A DNA stretch of 64,000 bases, taken from Cryptomeria japonica (taxonomy: Eukaryota; Streptophyta; Pinopsida; Cupressales; Cupressaceae). A model generated the notes under the pieces. The model was not told the DNA's origin. It did not search any database and saw nothing but the letters and a program-made list of their open reading frames with translations. Within the stretch, counting starts at the first letter, position 1. Every line of letters starts with the position of its first letter. The position numbers were made by a program, and so were the translations under genes. Shown here piece by piece: positions 33,799-45,522 of this stretch. The stretch covers positions 530,200,291 to 530,264,290 of the forward strand of contig NC_081409.1 of NCBI RefSeq assembly GCF_030272615.1. Direction: 5' to 3'.

Positions 33799-34811
33799 CT
33801 TGCTACTCACAATAGGATCCTAACTATTGACAATTTGGTCCAAAGAGGTTTCATGTTCCCTAATAGGTACGAGATCTGCTAGAAAGAGGAAGAATTAGTT
33901 GATCATCTATTTTTCAACTGCTCCTTTACTTGGGAAATTTGGAGTAAGTTTTGGGTGAAATGGAATGTTGATTGGGTCATACACAAGAGTCTCAAGGAAA
34001 TTATCTGGCAATGTACATTCCCACCAATTATCCTCTTATCAAGAACCTTTGGTCCCTGATCCTCCCCATGACTTGCTAGGGAATCTGGAAAGAGAGAAAT
34101 AATAGAATATTTAGGGAAGCTAAGTACACCTCTTAGGTGGTCTTTGAAAAAATTTGCAGGGCTATAAAAGAAAACATAAATATTCCTCATAGGAACAATA
34201 AATAATAGCTTTCTACTGATATGAATGAAATTGAAAAAGGCATCCTCACTGAATGGAACTTAATACACAAAGTCTGCAGATCTGACAATAAGAATAGGAG
34301 AGATAATATTGTTTGGCGATTTGGAGGTCATGAATGGATAAAGGTGAATTTCGATGGGGCGGCTATTGGCAACCCTGGGAAGTACGATGGTGGAGGAATC
34401 ATCAGAAATGCTCAAGGTGTCTGCATTGCTGCTATTGCTTCTCCTTTTGGGGTCCAAAATAATCATGTGGTTGAAGCTTTGGCCATGCTAAAAAGCCTCC
34501 AGCTTGCTCAAGGATTCAAATTTTAAAAAAATTGGCTGGAAGGGGACTCCCTAAATATCATCCAAGCCCTTAAAGGTACTAGTTCTATTACTTGGAATAT
34601 TAATAACTTAGTTGAAAGTGCTAAAAGATTATTAAATGACTATGTTAGTATTATCATAACTCACACTCTAAGAGAAGGCAATAAGGTTGCAGACCTTTTA
34701 GCTAATGAAGGGGTCAATTTAGAGGTGGAGGTTAAATATATCGGAGAGACCCATTGTAAAAGGGATGTTAGAGAGCAATTATTATTTGATCACATCAATG
34801 GGTCAAGTTAA
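33799..34811 (+). pseudogene. LINE B ORF2, zf-RVT repeat and RNase H
   Basis: Resumes with a second copy of the zf-RVT region (33799-34044) and reaches an RNase H domain: WIKVNFDGAAIGNPG, then VVEALAMLKSLQ, then LEGDSLNIIQAL, then EGNKVADLLANEG. All four catalytic acidic residues are present, but a stop at 34524-34526 and upstream stops inactivate it. ORF2 ends at the TAA 34809-34811. RNase H domains of this type are typical of a subset of plant L1 elements. Confidence 0.88.
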
Positions 34812-35082
34812 AATCATGATTATCTTCTGGGGTCTAGATTTCAAAAAAAGAGTTAGGGGGCAGATGAACTATCAGTTAATGATTGCTTTTAGGCATTGGT
34901 TCAATGATCAAATGTGTGATGGGGATTATCATAATAAATGTTGGTTTTGTGCGGCTTTTAACATTATCTTTAAAACCACAGAAGGGACTCTGTTCTATTA
35001 TTCCAGAATTTTACACAAGAACTTGTGGTTAAACCTACGAATTGTAAAATACACCTTTGGGTACTTCTACTTACTGTTCAAA

Positions 35083-36686
35083 ATGGGAGGTAACTTAAAT
35101 AGGAATGAGCCCCCTAGTTACGAAAACTGGAAGAGTGAACGAAAAATATGGAGGAGGCTTCATAGATATGGTTTCACCGACTATATGGAAAAGCTGTATG
35201 GTAGAAGAAATTTGGTGTCACATGGCTTTGCTAGGGGATGGAACAACAACATAGTCACATTGTTCGGGGAGACATGGAAAATTGATGAGGATCTGGTTGC
35301 GAAGGTCACGGGTCTTTAGATGGAGGGCACTAAATTCTATAGTGATTGGAAGTATGCTGCTGAAGCATTTAAAAACTTCCCAAAATTAGAGGATGAGAAG
35401 GCCAAGCTTTTCAAGAAAGACAACATCTCCTACTACCTTCCCCAACAGATAAAGTCTTTTTGGCAGAAAGTTTTAAGGGTTTTGATGGAGTTTTTCACGG
35501 TTGATGGTAGATTTACTAAAATCAATAACTATCATTTTGCAATTCTTAATCACTTTCGCCATGGGGTTAAAATCTCCCTGCCCTTTTACTTAGCATCTTC
35601 TCTGAATGAGAGTTTGGCTGATCACACTAAAATGCCTAACTCTTACCCCATAGCCCATCAGAGGCTTATTTATCTTATTTATGAATACCTGAAGGAAAAA
35701 TCTAGGGTTAGCAAGGATGATCACCTGGTTACTAATGCATGTATTTCTGAGAGCTGTAAAGATTCCGAGTCGGATGAGGATCAGTCTAATGCCCCTATCC
35801 ATAAAAAATGGAGAGATGATATAGATAATGTGGAAACAAAGGTGCAATGTGATTTGGAGGAGGAAAAGGGGAAGGATATTGAGACAAAAATGGAGAGTGA
35901 GAAGGATGAGAACGTTAGAGAAGAGGAAGAAGGGAAAAAAGATGTTAATTCTGAAAAACCCTTATTCTAACCCTATGGGATCGGATAGTAGGAATGTCGC
36001 CCTGAACTCTATGGAGGAAGACAACCCTAATTCTATGGGCACTGAATAGGGTAGGGATTCAGTGAATACTATTTTGAATACTGCCCATAATTGCACTCTG
36101 CATTCAACTTCTAGAAATGGGTTATCGACAACATTACTAGCATTCAGAGCAAACAGAGGGACCTGGAAAATAAGATACACAATTTGATTAAGGAAACACA
36201 TTCGAGGAAAAAGAATGAGGAGATGGAAACCAGTGAAGCTGAGGAGGAAATCAAAATGGAGGACTGGTTGGAAAAAGACATGATAAAAGGGGATTTGAAA
36301 CATTTGGAGGATGTTATTAGAATTTTTAAAGAATAGGCTAAGAAGGATAAAGGTAACATCATCACTCAGGTTGCTCGAACTGAGAAGGCTTTGAAAAGCT
36401 TCATGAACCATAATCTTGAGGTATTAAGAGTTTCGTCACATAATATGAATGCCTTGGTGGATCACTAAGAGAGGAAAAATCAGGATAAGAACTTGGTAAT
36501 CATTTAAGATGTACCGACCTCTAGCTCCACTCATAAAATCTCTAGATGAAGGACTAGGCAGAAGATGACTGAGATGGAGACCAAAATGAAAGACATCAAG
36601 CTGAAACAAGAGAGAAATGATCTAAGAGAAGCTGCTAAGGCTATGATGCTTTTCATTCAGAACACTGAGGAGTCTATAAAAGTTTT
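35083..36686 (+). pseudogene. LINE B third ORF, unknown protein with coiled-coil C-terminus
   Basis: Lies 270 bp past ORF2. From the ATG at 35083 (MGGNLNRNEPPSYENW) about 295 codons are open except for one TAG at 35317-35319. This N-terminal part is basic-aromatic (KLYGRRNLVSHGFARGWNN, then DGRFTKINNYHF). It is followed by a Glu/Lys-rich stretch (EEEKGKDIETKMESEKDE) and, after frameshifts near 35970, 36090 and 36330, a heptad-rich coiled-coil region (LKHLEDVIRIF; MNALVDH) ending at about 36686. The distal half is also found in a truncated sibling copy at 61243. I do not recognise a family. It lies inside the LINE B target-site duplication, so it belongs to the element. The function is unknown; nucleic-acid binding or multimerisation is only a guess from composition. 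Confidence 0.65.
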
Positions 36687-36870
36687 TCATTTGATATGTA
36701 AAGCTAGGTTTTGGATGCCAATTTCTTGTTGGCTCCTTCCTGTCTTTTGGTCCTAGCTGCTGGTTTTTGTGCTGGTTTTTTGTAGTTGTTTTGCCTTGTT
36801 TCTTTCCTCCTCATCTTTCATATTGTAAGTCAGTTTCAGATCCCTTAAAACCTATTTTTTCTTAATCAAA
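36687..36870 (+). other. LINE B 3' UTR and terminus
   Basis: A T-rich 3' UTR ending CCCTTAAAACC, a T-run and then TTAATCAAA at the target-site duplication. The same ending is found at 62133 in the truncated copy, which defines the 3' terminus of this LINE family. It is a short ATCAAA tail instead of a long poly(A). Confidence 0.85.
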
Positions 36871-36884
36871 AACTATTGCCCCCT
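36871..36884. repeat. LINE B target-site duplication, right copy
   Basis: AACTATTGCCCCCT, identical to 25089-25102. Confidence 0.95.
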
Positions 36885-38577
36885 CTGTTGTTTCCCTTTT
36901 TGGAACAAAACCTCCTTGCTCTAGAGAAATAATTTTCGGTAAAAGTTTAGCCAATCTCATAGAAATCTCTTTTGTGAAGATCTTGTAGAGGGTATTACAT
37001 AAAGCTATGGGACAAAAATCTGCAAAATTTTTAGGGTCCTTCTTCTTAGGTATAATGGCTATCAAGGTAGTATTCATTTCCTTAAGGATTGACCTATTTC
37101 ATCTAGCTTCCTCAAGAGCCAAAAGAACATCCAGACCCACAAAATCCCAATATTTTTGAAAGAATAAAGGAGTGAATCCATTAGGCCTGGGTGCCTTATC
37201 TAGATTCATAGTAAAAATAGCCCCCCTAACCTCTTCTAATGAAAAAGGAGACATTAAAATTCTATTGTCATCAAGAGAAATTAAAGAGGGAATGTGAGAT
37301 GAGATATTATTAGAGACGTCATTATTTTTAGATGAAAGTAGATTCTTAAAAAAATTAACTGTTTCACTAGAAATGCCCTTTGACTCAGAAAGAATATTCC
37401 CATGGCAGTCCTGAATACAAGTAATCCTACTCCTAGCCCTTTTCATTTTAGTGGTAGAATGGAAATTTTTTGTATTTTTATCCCCATCAGCTAACCATAA
37501 CTCCCTAGATTTTTGTCTCCAATATACCTCCTCTCTCGCCAAAATTTCTTCTAACTCACTCCTAAGAGACTTAATTTCATCAAACACCCTAGAACCCATA
37601 CCATGCAAAATCACATGCCTATTCAATACTTCAATCATATCCAAAATACTTTGCTTTTCTTCAAAGATATTCTTAAAATGCAGAGAATTCCACTCCCTAT
37701 TATTTTTCTTTAAAAAACTTTTCTTAACAATCTGAAACATTCTAGACCCTCTAACAAATGGAGCCTCACCCCACCATTGCCAAATGAGGGTTAGGAAAGT
37801 AGGATCCCTAAACCACATGGGTTCAAACTTAAAAGGCAATTTATGAGAAGATCTATCTTTTAAAATAGAGAGGGAGACAGGAAAGTGATCTGACCTTGAT
37901 AAAGGAAGGATAAAAGAAACAAACTCAATATCTGAATCAAACCAATTGCAGGAAAGTAAAAATCTATCCAATCTCTCTGCAATTTGAGATAAATTATTCC
38001 TCATGTGTGTCCATGTGAAAAGACTATTATTTGGCTTACAATTAAAAAGAGACATATCAGAAATAAATGCATTAAAATCATCCATAGATTTCTTATTAGG
38101 ACAAATACCCCCTGTCTTTTCACTTGGATCTAGAATTGCATTGAAGTCCCCCCCCAAAATAATAAAATAATGATCCCTAATGGGGGATGACACCCTTATG
38201 AGTTCTCGCCAAAGGCTGCATTTAGCCAAAACACCTGAGGGGGCATAAATATTAACCAGCCATACTTTGAACATAGAATTTTTGTAAGACACTAATGATA
38301 ACATCTAATTAGGAGCAGAAGCAACCAATTCTACATCAACCAAAAAATCATTCCATAACAAGGCCAAACCCCCTAACACCCCAGAAGCTAGACATGAAAG
38401 GAATTTCCACCTCTTGGAAGAGGAAAAAACTAACTCAGAATTCTCCAAAGAGAGCTTAGTCTCTTGAAGCATACCTATATCCCACTTAACCAAGTCTAAT
38501 TGAGACTTGATCAAGCGTCTCTTGTTAGGGGCATTTAAGCCCCTAACATTCCATGAAATAATCCTCATTTCCCTCAA
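36885..38577 (-). pseudogene. LINE A ORF2, endonuclease and RT N-terminus
   Basis: Starts at the ATG 38577, or the better-conserved MRIISWNVRGLNAPN nine bases on. The endonuclease retains QETKLS, NIYAPSG, LGGDFNAI and RSDHFP, so most catalytic residues are in place. One stop occurs at about 38304. The RT domain follows: MNLDKAPRPNGFTPLFFQKY, then IAIIPKKKDPKNFADFCPI, then QGGFVPKRETTEGAIV, where LINE B interrupts. It continues at 25088. Frame breaks at about 37099 and 37078. Confidence 0.92.
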
Positions 38578-40667
38578 GGGGAGGTCGACACTCCCCTCTT
38601 TTCATCCTTAGGGGAAGAAATATTCTTCCCAAAGCTTTTATGTAAACTCCTCTTAATAGCCACAAATCTAGTGACCAGAGGACTAATTAGGCACTTCTTT
38701 TTCTTTTTGATGGAACTCGAGCAATGACCAATGTTTTTCCCCTTGTCCAAAGACAACGTTGAGACCTTCTTAACCCTAGGAGAAGTAGACAATACTTGTT
38801 GAATACCTGCATCAATTTACAATTGAGTTTTACGATTTTTTGGAGTTCTACCCCTACCCGGAGACACAACAAGGATAGGGAATTTCATCTCAACTTGAGC
38901 AATAAGAGGGCCTAAAGGAGAGAATGGCATTTTAACTGAAGGCGACTGAGGAGAAGACACCAGTCCCTAGGGTTCCATTTTATTTAAAACATCCTAGGCA
39001 ACATTATTATTTAGAACCTCAAAAGGATTAAAGGAATGGGAAAGAGGCAAACTCTTATGAATTAAATTCAAATCATTCTCAATATAACACACAATCCTAT
39101 CTAAAACCTCCTCATCTAACTAATCCTTGTTACTATTGAGAAAATGCTCAACTTGCTGAACTGTATGTTCACCTAGAGAAATATCTAGAGGCTCCTGAGG
39201 CTTGCCAAACCCTAGATTAGCCTTACTATATGCTAATTCTTTTACCTTCTGAATTAGGAGAGCATCATCATGACTTAAGGGAGTAGAATTAACAGGGACA
39301 TTATCCCCTACACCTCCATAATGCTGTGGAATATTCATCTGAGCTCCTGACCCTTCTAAAGAACTAGAAGCCTTATCACCTATAATGCCATCTAGCCCAC
39401 CCTCTTGAACATAATTACAATGATTGGGACCTTGAGGGGAGGGAGGATTTTTTTGACCAGATCGCCAAGAATTACCACCCTGATTCTAACAACTAGACTT
39501 AGAATTAATAACCCCGTCTAGTCCTACCCGATTTAAATTGTTCACAACACTCTCCACCTTATTAGAGGAAGTATTATGGATAGATTAATCAACATTGTTC
39601 CCTTGGGGACCCTCCTTTGACTGATAATCAGAATCAAAAGAGACATGGATAGAAGGAGCTTTAGTAGGAATAGGATTCATAGGGACATCAAATCCACCCT
39701 TAGTATATGTAACAAATTTGGAATTTTTATGAAAGTCCAAGAACAAAGGGGCATCCACAATAATCAGATTTTGAGTAAGGTCATTATCCAACTTGTCAAT
39801 AGATTATTTCCAAATACCCTCATTTGACTTGATACTACATGAAATCGGACACACAAAAGTAGGGGAAACCAACACACAAATTTTTACCAGAACCTTCCCT
39901 TCCACAAAATCAGATTTAGATATCAAAAACTTCCTAAAATTATCTCCTATCTATTTCAAAACTTCTGGGTCCATGAATTCAAAGGGTAGTTTAGGCAACC
40001 CAAACCAAACTGGAATATTCTTAGGCTTGACCCATTCTAGGACAAAAAAAGGCTTCCAAGAAGATACCATAATCAAATTATTACCAAACCAATGAAATGG
40101 ATTCGCAAGAACATCATCCCTAAAATGAGGGGAGTCAAAGACAAATACAAAGGAATTCGCTGATAATAACTGAAAATAAACTAATGCAGACCAACGTTTC
40201 CTCAATTTAGAATGCAACTTAGACAAATTAGTTTGAGGACCCCAAAATTCCCCCAAGATTGCAACAGAATGTAACTTCAAAGCCCTTTCTGCCACAAAAG
40301 AACCACTATAACCAAAACATAGAAGAGTAAACCATACCTCTTTCTCTGGGGCCTCAACAACCCTTTTACCTTTTACTAGACCTAAAATAGAGCAGACCTT
40401 ATTACTCGTATTTACCGTATCCTTGCCAATGATTTCCAAAGTGCCCACTAGTTTGAAAGACACAGATGCCCTAGATGTCTCCATGCTTCCCGCGCCCACC
40501 ACTTGAGAAAACGACCTCTTATCACCACCAGAAATAACCCTCTGGTTCGTGGTTTTCAAAAGATTATGCTTTCCCAGTCCATTGCCATCCTGAGCTTGCA
40601 GATTAAAGCTTCCATTGAGACGATGTGGTCTCAGATATTTCTTAAAAAACCCTTGAAAGTATCTCAA
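38578..40667 (-). pseudogene. LINE A ORF1 (DUF4283-type)
   Basis: A 238-codon open stretch from 40667 contains EKEVWFTLLCFGYSGSF, then VFVFDSPHFRDDVLANPF, then FVLEWVKPKNIPVWFGLPKL, which match the DUF4283 domain typical of plant L1 ORF1. After a stop at about 39951 the frame continues with Ser/Asn/Pro-rich low-complexity sequence and several stops (39791-39585, 39338-39120, 38872-38574) down to a Lys/Ser-rich end just before ORF2. No clear CCHC knuckle is visible. The protein would bind LINE RNA. Confidence 0.8.
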
Positions 40668-40817
40668 AACCAGACAAAAAAACCTGCTATGACTGCCTTG
40701 GAGCGCCTGCGGAGCCCTATCCTCCCATTTTCCTTTAGAAAAAACCTATTGAGGAACATGTGGTGGATCCTCCCATGCTACATCTGCCCAAGCACCGAGC
40801 TGCCTTCTAATATTATT

Positions 40818-40942
40818 AAAACTATATATTATACCTACCATGCATGAATATAATAAATATAAAAATAATATATTATCTATGCAATCAGATAATACATATA
40901 TTATATTTATTACCTGATCGCATAGGTATAATATATAGTTTT
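40818..40942. repeat. AT-rich palindrome, MITE-like
   Basis: AAACTATATATTATACCTA at 40819 is the inverse complement of TAGGTATAATATATAGTTT at 40923. A second inverted pair, ATGCAATCAGATAAT and ATTACCTGATCGCAT, lies inside. The whole block can fold into a long imperfect hairpin. Size and structure suit a MITE or a foldback element within the LINE A 5' UTR. A TA duplication cannot be judged in such AT-rich DNA. Confidence 0.6.
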
Positions 40943-40988
40943 ACAAAAAAATTTGATTGGCTGGTGGATTTCTATAGTTTTGAATTTG

Positions 40989-41001
40989 ATTTTTATTTAT
41001 T
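40989..41001. repeat. LINE A target-site duplication, right copy
   Basis: ATTTTTATTTATT, identical to 20145-20157. If correct, LINE A has a 5' UTR of about 320 bp upstream of ORF1. Confidence 0.5.
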
Positions 41002-44000
41002 CAGTCACCTGTGCATTTTGTCAAGTTAGCATTCCTAGATTTTCTTCTGCACATTGGATTTCTTGGCTAGAGATTTTTGATTTCTTGGATTTGGCTTGGA
41101 TTGGATTTGTGGATTGTGCTTATTTAGCTTCATTTGTCATTACATCAATTTTCCAGGTTGGAGCTTCTATACTTCCTCTGCATTTTCAATTTAAAAATAA
41201 TGTCTATGAAAAAGATTTTTTTCAATATGATTGTTTAAAGATTGAATGTGTGGGAGATTTCAGTATTTTAGGATTGCAGTTTTGGTTTGGAAATGGTTTA
41301 ATATATATAAGCTTCTAAGTGATTTCAGAAAAGAATATTGTCGGGATTGTCTCTATTGCATATGTCTTATAATAGTTTTTCTGTTCATTCCTTCCTAGAG
41401 GTATTTTCATACTTCTAATTTTTTTATGATGATGTATTATGTCTCCCTATGCTACTTTGCATATTCTTATATTTATGTGCAAATATGGAGTCTTTTGGTG
41501 TAAGTTTGTGTGAAGAAGGTATTGGGATCTATTTATGAATCATGTTTGTGTGAATTGGTGGTTTAATTTCATGGTTGTTATGGCTCTATTTTTTCTTCCC
41601 ACACCTTTTGAGAGAGTCCTTTGATCATTTTGCTAGCCTATGTGCGAACTGGGCAAGTTTCATGACCTGTTTTGTTTGTTTTCATTGATTTTTGCCTTAA
41701 GAACATAGAACACTAAAGAATGGCACCATAATGCTAATTCTCAACATGTAAATGCTAGGGAATGAACCCAGAATGCTAATCTAGATCCCAAAAATGCTAA
41801 ACTAGGTTTTTGTTGTGCTGAACAACTCCAAGGTGTAGGTTTTGTCAGTTTTGGTCACTATGATTGCTTTGTCTAATTTTGGGAATTTACCAAAGGTATT
41901 TTGTGATTGCATTGAGTTCCTTAGAGGTTTTTATGATGTAATCTTGGTCAATACATGTTTTTTTGAGCTCCGGTAAGAGGATTGTGCCTTACCATTAAGA
42001 ATATTCAGAATATGTTGATTTGCTCCAGCGAGAGGAAGAATGCCTTGCGGTTGAGGAAAGTTTTGTATAAGAGCTCTATTGGGATGATTATACCTCACTA
42101 TTGAGGATTGGAATTTCTTATGGATTAGCTTTTGATCTCATGTAATTTCATTTGTTCATTGTTGTATTGGTTTGGCGGAGGCTCTTGCTTTGCATATAGG
42201 TGTATGCTTCAAATTATGTTTTAGATTGTATCAATAATGTTGTGATTGTATTCATGTATTTGGAGAACCTTCATGATGTGGATGTGATGTTATTTTGGCT
42301 ATGTTTTCACCCTAATTTCTTGGTCCATGGTTAGGGGGAGTGGGCACTTGCATGTGTAGGACCAGGGTTGTGAGCAATAGACCTCTAGGAGGGGGTCTAG
42401 ACCTGATGAAACCACATTAAGAGTTTTTCCTTTGTAATTGAAAGTGATAACCTTAATAATTGATTAGTGGGTTTGGGTAATTAGGAATCAACTTAATAAG
42501 ATTAAAAAAGAGAGATTTGTGGCATCAACTCATGCCCTTGGGGTGATTATGTTGATTTGGAAATGGTTGAGAAGACCTTGGTGATCCAGGTAGGCCTAAC
42601 ACCCTTGATTTCTCCTAGGTTGAGATGGCTCCACATGGGTATCATGAATGTTGAGACAAGTTCCCTTGGTGACTATGTGTGACTATACTCTTTCCATACA
42701 TGTTTCCATTATCCATATGTCCCTATTGTTGATTATACCTCTAAGAGTTTATTGATTTATGATTAGCCTTGTGATGTGATTTGATCCATTTTTCTTGAGT
42801 GTTATCTTGTGGATGTCATGTTGAGTCCCTTAGTTGTTAGGTGTCAGACTAGACATTGAGTGTGAGTTGGAATCCCATGTCATCTCCTAGTATGGGGGGT
42901 GGTTCCTATTTGGTTCCACATGGTCATGTGATTTGATACCTTCTTCTATTGGGATGTTCTTCCTTGGATGCTAGTGTGCGTGGATATGGATTTTATGCTT
43001 CTTGATCATTATGGAGATAGTTGTGGAGCTGATTTATATGTACTTAGATAGTTAATTTTATCATGATGATATTGTAAATGTAAAAGAGACTATGTACTTG
43101 TATGAGATAGTTGTTTCCTTTGGAATTGTCTTAAGAGGAGTGCTGGAATTTAAGAACTTATGTTCGGCTTGAGCCATATTTCAAGATTAATTATGAATAT
43201 CTTTATTTTCCTATAACACACTTGTATGATGAAACTATTAGGGAGATTTAAAACCCTATGTAGAAAGAGTTCCCCACCTCTTATAAGTCATTCTCTACTT
43301 TGAGATTATTGGCAAGAGAACTTGTATAACTTAGGAAAAACGTGGCATGCATCATAGTGAAGATTATATAGTCTAAAATTTGTTATGTATGTTGTGTAAT
43401 GCCCCTCTCATTTTCTCTGTTGCATTGTATTCTACATAAGGATTTGTCTTTGTGCCTATGGTTGTGCCATTTTCAGCTTGGATATGATTCATTTCCTAGT
43501 GCTTTGATCTTATTCTAGACACTTCATTGTTGTAATATGTGACTTGAGTGCGTATCTTATGCCTTGTTTATATATATATACAATTTATGATCATTATGGA
43601 CTAGTGTTGTGTTGGATTTCTTTATAATTATTTTAATTATGTAGTTTCATTGCGATGCATGTTGACCTATTGTGCCTTTGATGATTGTGATAAACTGATG
43701 TAATGATTTAGAGCTACCATATGAGAGATGATCATATGGATGCTGATTTGATTAATGATTGGAATGTAACAAGTGATGTTAACTTGATTGGTTAAATTAA
43801 AGGTAGTAAATTATAATTATTTTATTTTGTCATTAAAGAGATTAAATTCTTACAAATATAATTGATGATATGCATGTTAGAATTTAATAGTGGATTATAG
43901 TTAGTTTGATTTGATGAGATATCATGTTACTAACGAAGACATTATGATGTTGACCTTGTTCAAGTAATATTTATATGCTTATCATTGCAATGAAATAATA

Positions 44001-44157
44001 TTGATGTTGTTATTTGATGTAGTTAATTAGATGAGATTACTATTATTGTGCTTTAATTGATGATTAGATGTGAAAGGGATGATATCACATCATTTGAATA
44101 TATGAGAATGCATGAGAAGTTAAAATCCCCTTCCTATGATTCTAGTTACTTTTCCTA
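41002..44157. other. 3.2 kb unassigned noncoding region
   Basis: No open frame above about 110 codons and no LTR terminus, domain or RNA gene that I can support. Repeated short words occur at 41700-41810 (ATGCTAATCTAG-type units near AATGCTAA), reminiscent of leader repeats of gypsy-1, and T-rich stretches dominate. It may be an eroded LTR or a leader of an old element. Confidence 0.4.
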
Positions 44158-44413
44158 CTCATGTATATGTATATGCATATGTATATATATATAGACAAAT
44201 ATATATACACACATATATCCACATATACATATATACACACACACATATATATGTTTGTATATGTATATATAGATATACACACATATATATGTGTGTGTAT
44301 ATATATATACATATGTATGTATATACATATTTGTATATATATACACATAAACATATACATATACATATACATATACATATGTATGTATGTATGTATGTGT
44401 GTGTGTGTGTGTG
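44158..44413. repeat. Compound AT/GT/AC microsatellite
   Basis: Interlaced (TA)n, (CA)n, (TG)n, (CATATA)n, (GTAT)n and a terminal (GT)n run, about 255 bp. Both strands show long open frames of Tyr/Ile/His/Val, which are artefacts of the repeat. Confidence 0.95.
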
Positions 44414-44545
44414 AGTAGGCACACTTGATGTGTGAATGCTTTAGTGACTATAGGTATAGGGCATTGACTCCACTTGGCTCCACAAGTTTTGATTGTGCCC
44501 ATATCCACAATGGTGGTTATAGAATATAGCACAATGGCCAATTAT

Positions 44546-45522
44546 GTCACTCAGCCTCTAAAACAAAGCTAAGGTGTAAAAAATGCTTTCTAACATTAAT
44601 CTAGTGGTGGAGATAGTGCAAATTTTCTTACAAATATTAACTATTATAGAAATAGAAACATATTCACAAGGAGATACTAAGCATGCATAAACATATACAA
44701 TAATGAACACAAGATATACCATGGGGAAAACCCTTTTAGGAGAAAAAACCCACACTCAGAAAGAACAATACTTTGTATTCCAGTAAACTAATAGTTACAA
44801 TACAATATCAACACTTAGCTTCTTCAACATGAGTCTACAATTAACAACCCACAAAGTAAATGAATTTCAATAGAATAACACTTCACCTAAAACTAATAAC
44901 ATGACTAATACTCTCCAAGGCTACCTTTTATAGAGAAATACAACTTGTATGAAGGAAGCTTCTAGAAGAAGTAAGAAGATAAGGTCTTGCAAAACATTTG
45001 GCACTATTTTTCGGCCATTAAAAAGCATGCAAATGACACATGTACATATCCAAATGACTCCCTATTCAAACCTCCTAAGTTGAGCACCCAAAATTTACTA
45101 TTTGGAGGTATGACAGATGCTCTTATGCATCTTACAGCTGTCATAAGTTACAACACTTACAACTATAAGAGAATCCATCATATCTAACTATTATTAGTTG
45201 ATTCTCTTACAACTTGTCATAACCCAACTTGGGCACCCACCTTTTCCATGTAAAAGGTATCTCTATCACTTGTCTAATATGTCATAGAAACTTCATAAGC
45301 TATCATAACATGACACTTTTCAATATCCTCAAAGTGGGATGCCTACCTCCACATGTGCAACATATGTGCATCACCAAGTAGGATGCCACCAAGCTTGTGG
45401 GTCCCACTAGATGACTAGACATTTGTAGTCAATTACTTAATTAAAGTAACAAAATAATATAACAAATAAGTACAATATCCAATGTTAGGATTTGCAAAGG
45501 TTGAGACACCTTAACCCCAACA
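44546..45522 (-). repeat. copia-4 3' LTR (about 980 bp)
   Basis: The minus strand starts TGTTGGGGTTAAGG at 45522, preceded by a polypurine tract. A TATA box (CTCTATAAAAGGTAG, about 44922-44936) and a GGGGAAAACCCTTTT box (about 44722) are in the positions seen in the other copia LTRs. The lower end is placed at TGTCACTCAGCC (44546) but is less certain. There is no 5' half in the window. Confidence 0.6.

Larger units (their letters stand above)
25103..36870 (+). mobile_element. LINE B: 5'-truncated L1-type LINE inserted in LINE A
   Basis: Flanked by a perfect 14-bp target-site duplication. It begins inside ORF1 (DUF4283-like domain), so it is 5'-truncated, as is usual after target-primed reverse transcription. 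Contents: ORF1 remnant (25103-26095), ORF2 (26147-29567 and 33799-34811), a third 3' ORF (35083-36686) and 3' UTR ending CTTAATCAAA at 36870. Copia-3 interrupts ORF2. Because the duplication encloses everything, the third ORF moved with the LINE. Confidence 0.92.
20158..40988 (-). mobile_element. LINE A: L1-type LINE split by LINE B
   Basis: In minus-strand order: 5' UTR and ORF1 (40988-38578), ORF2 endonuclease and RT N-terminus (38577-36885), then, after LINE B, RT core, zf-RVT and RNase H (25088-22550), and a 2.4 kb 3' region (22549-20158). The two RT halves join exactly: GGFVPKRETTEGAIV at the right break and GAIVAHEVLHS at the left share the codons in the 14-bp duplication. Stops and frameshifts throughout. 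The outer limits rest on a 13-bp AT-rich direct repeat. Confidence 0.85.

Noticed and set aside
44136-44541. Long open frames on both strands (up to 128 codons) rich in Tyr, Ile, Val and His
   Set aside because: They are translations of the AT/GT microsatellite in every frame, not genes.
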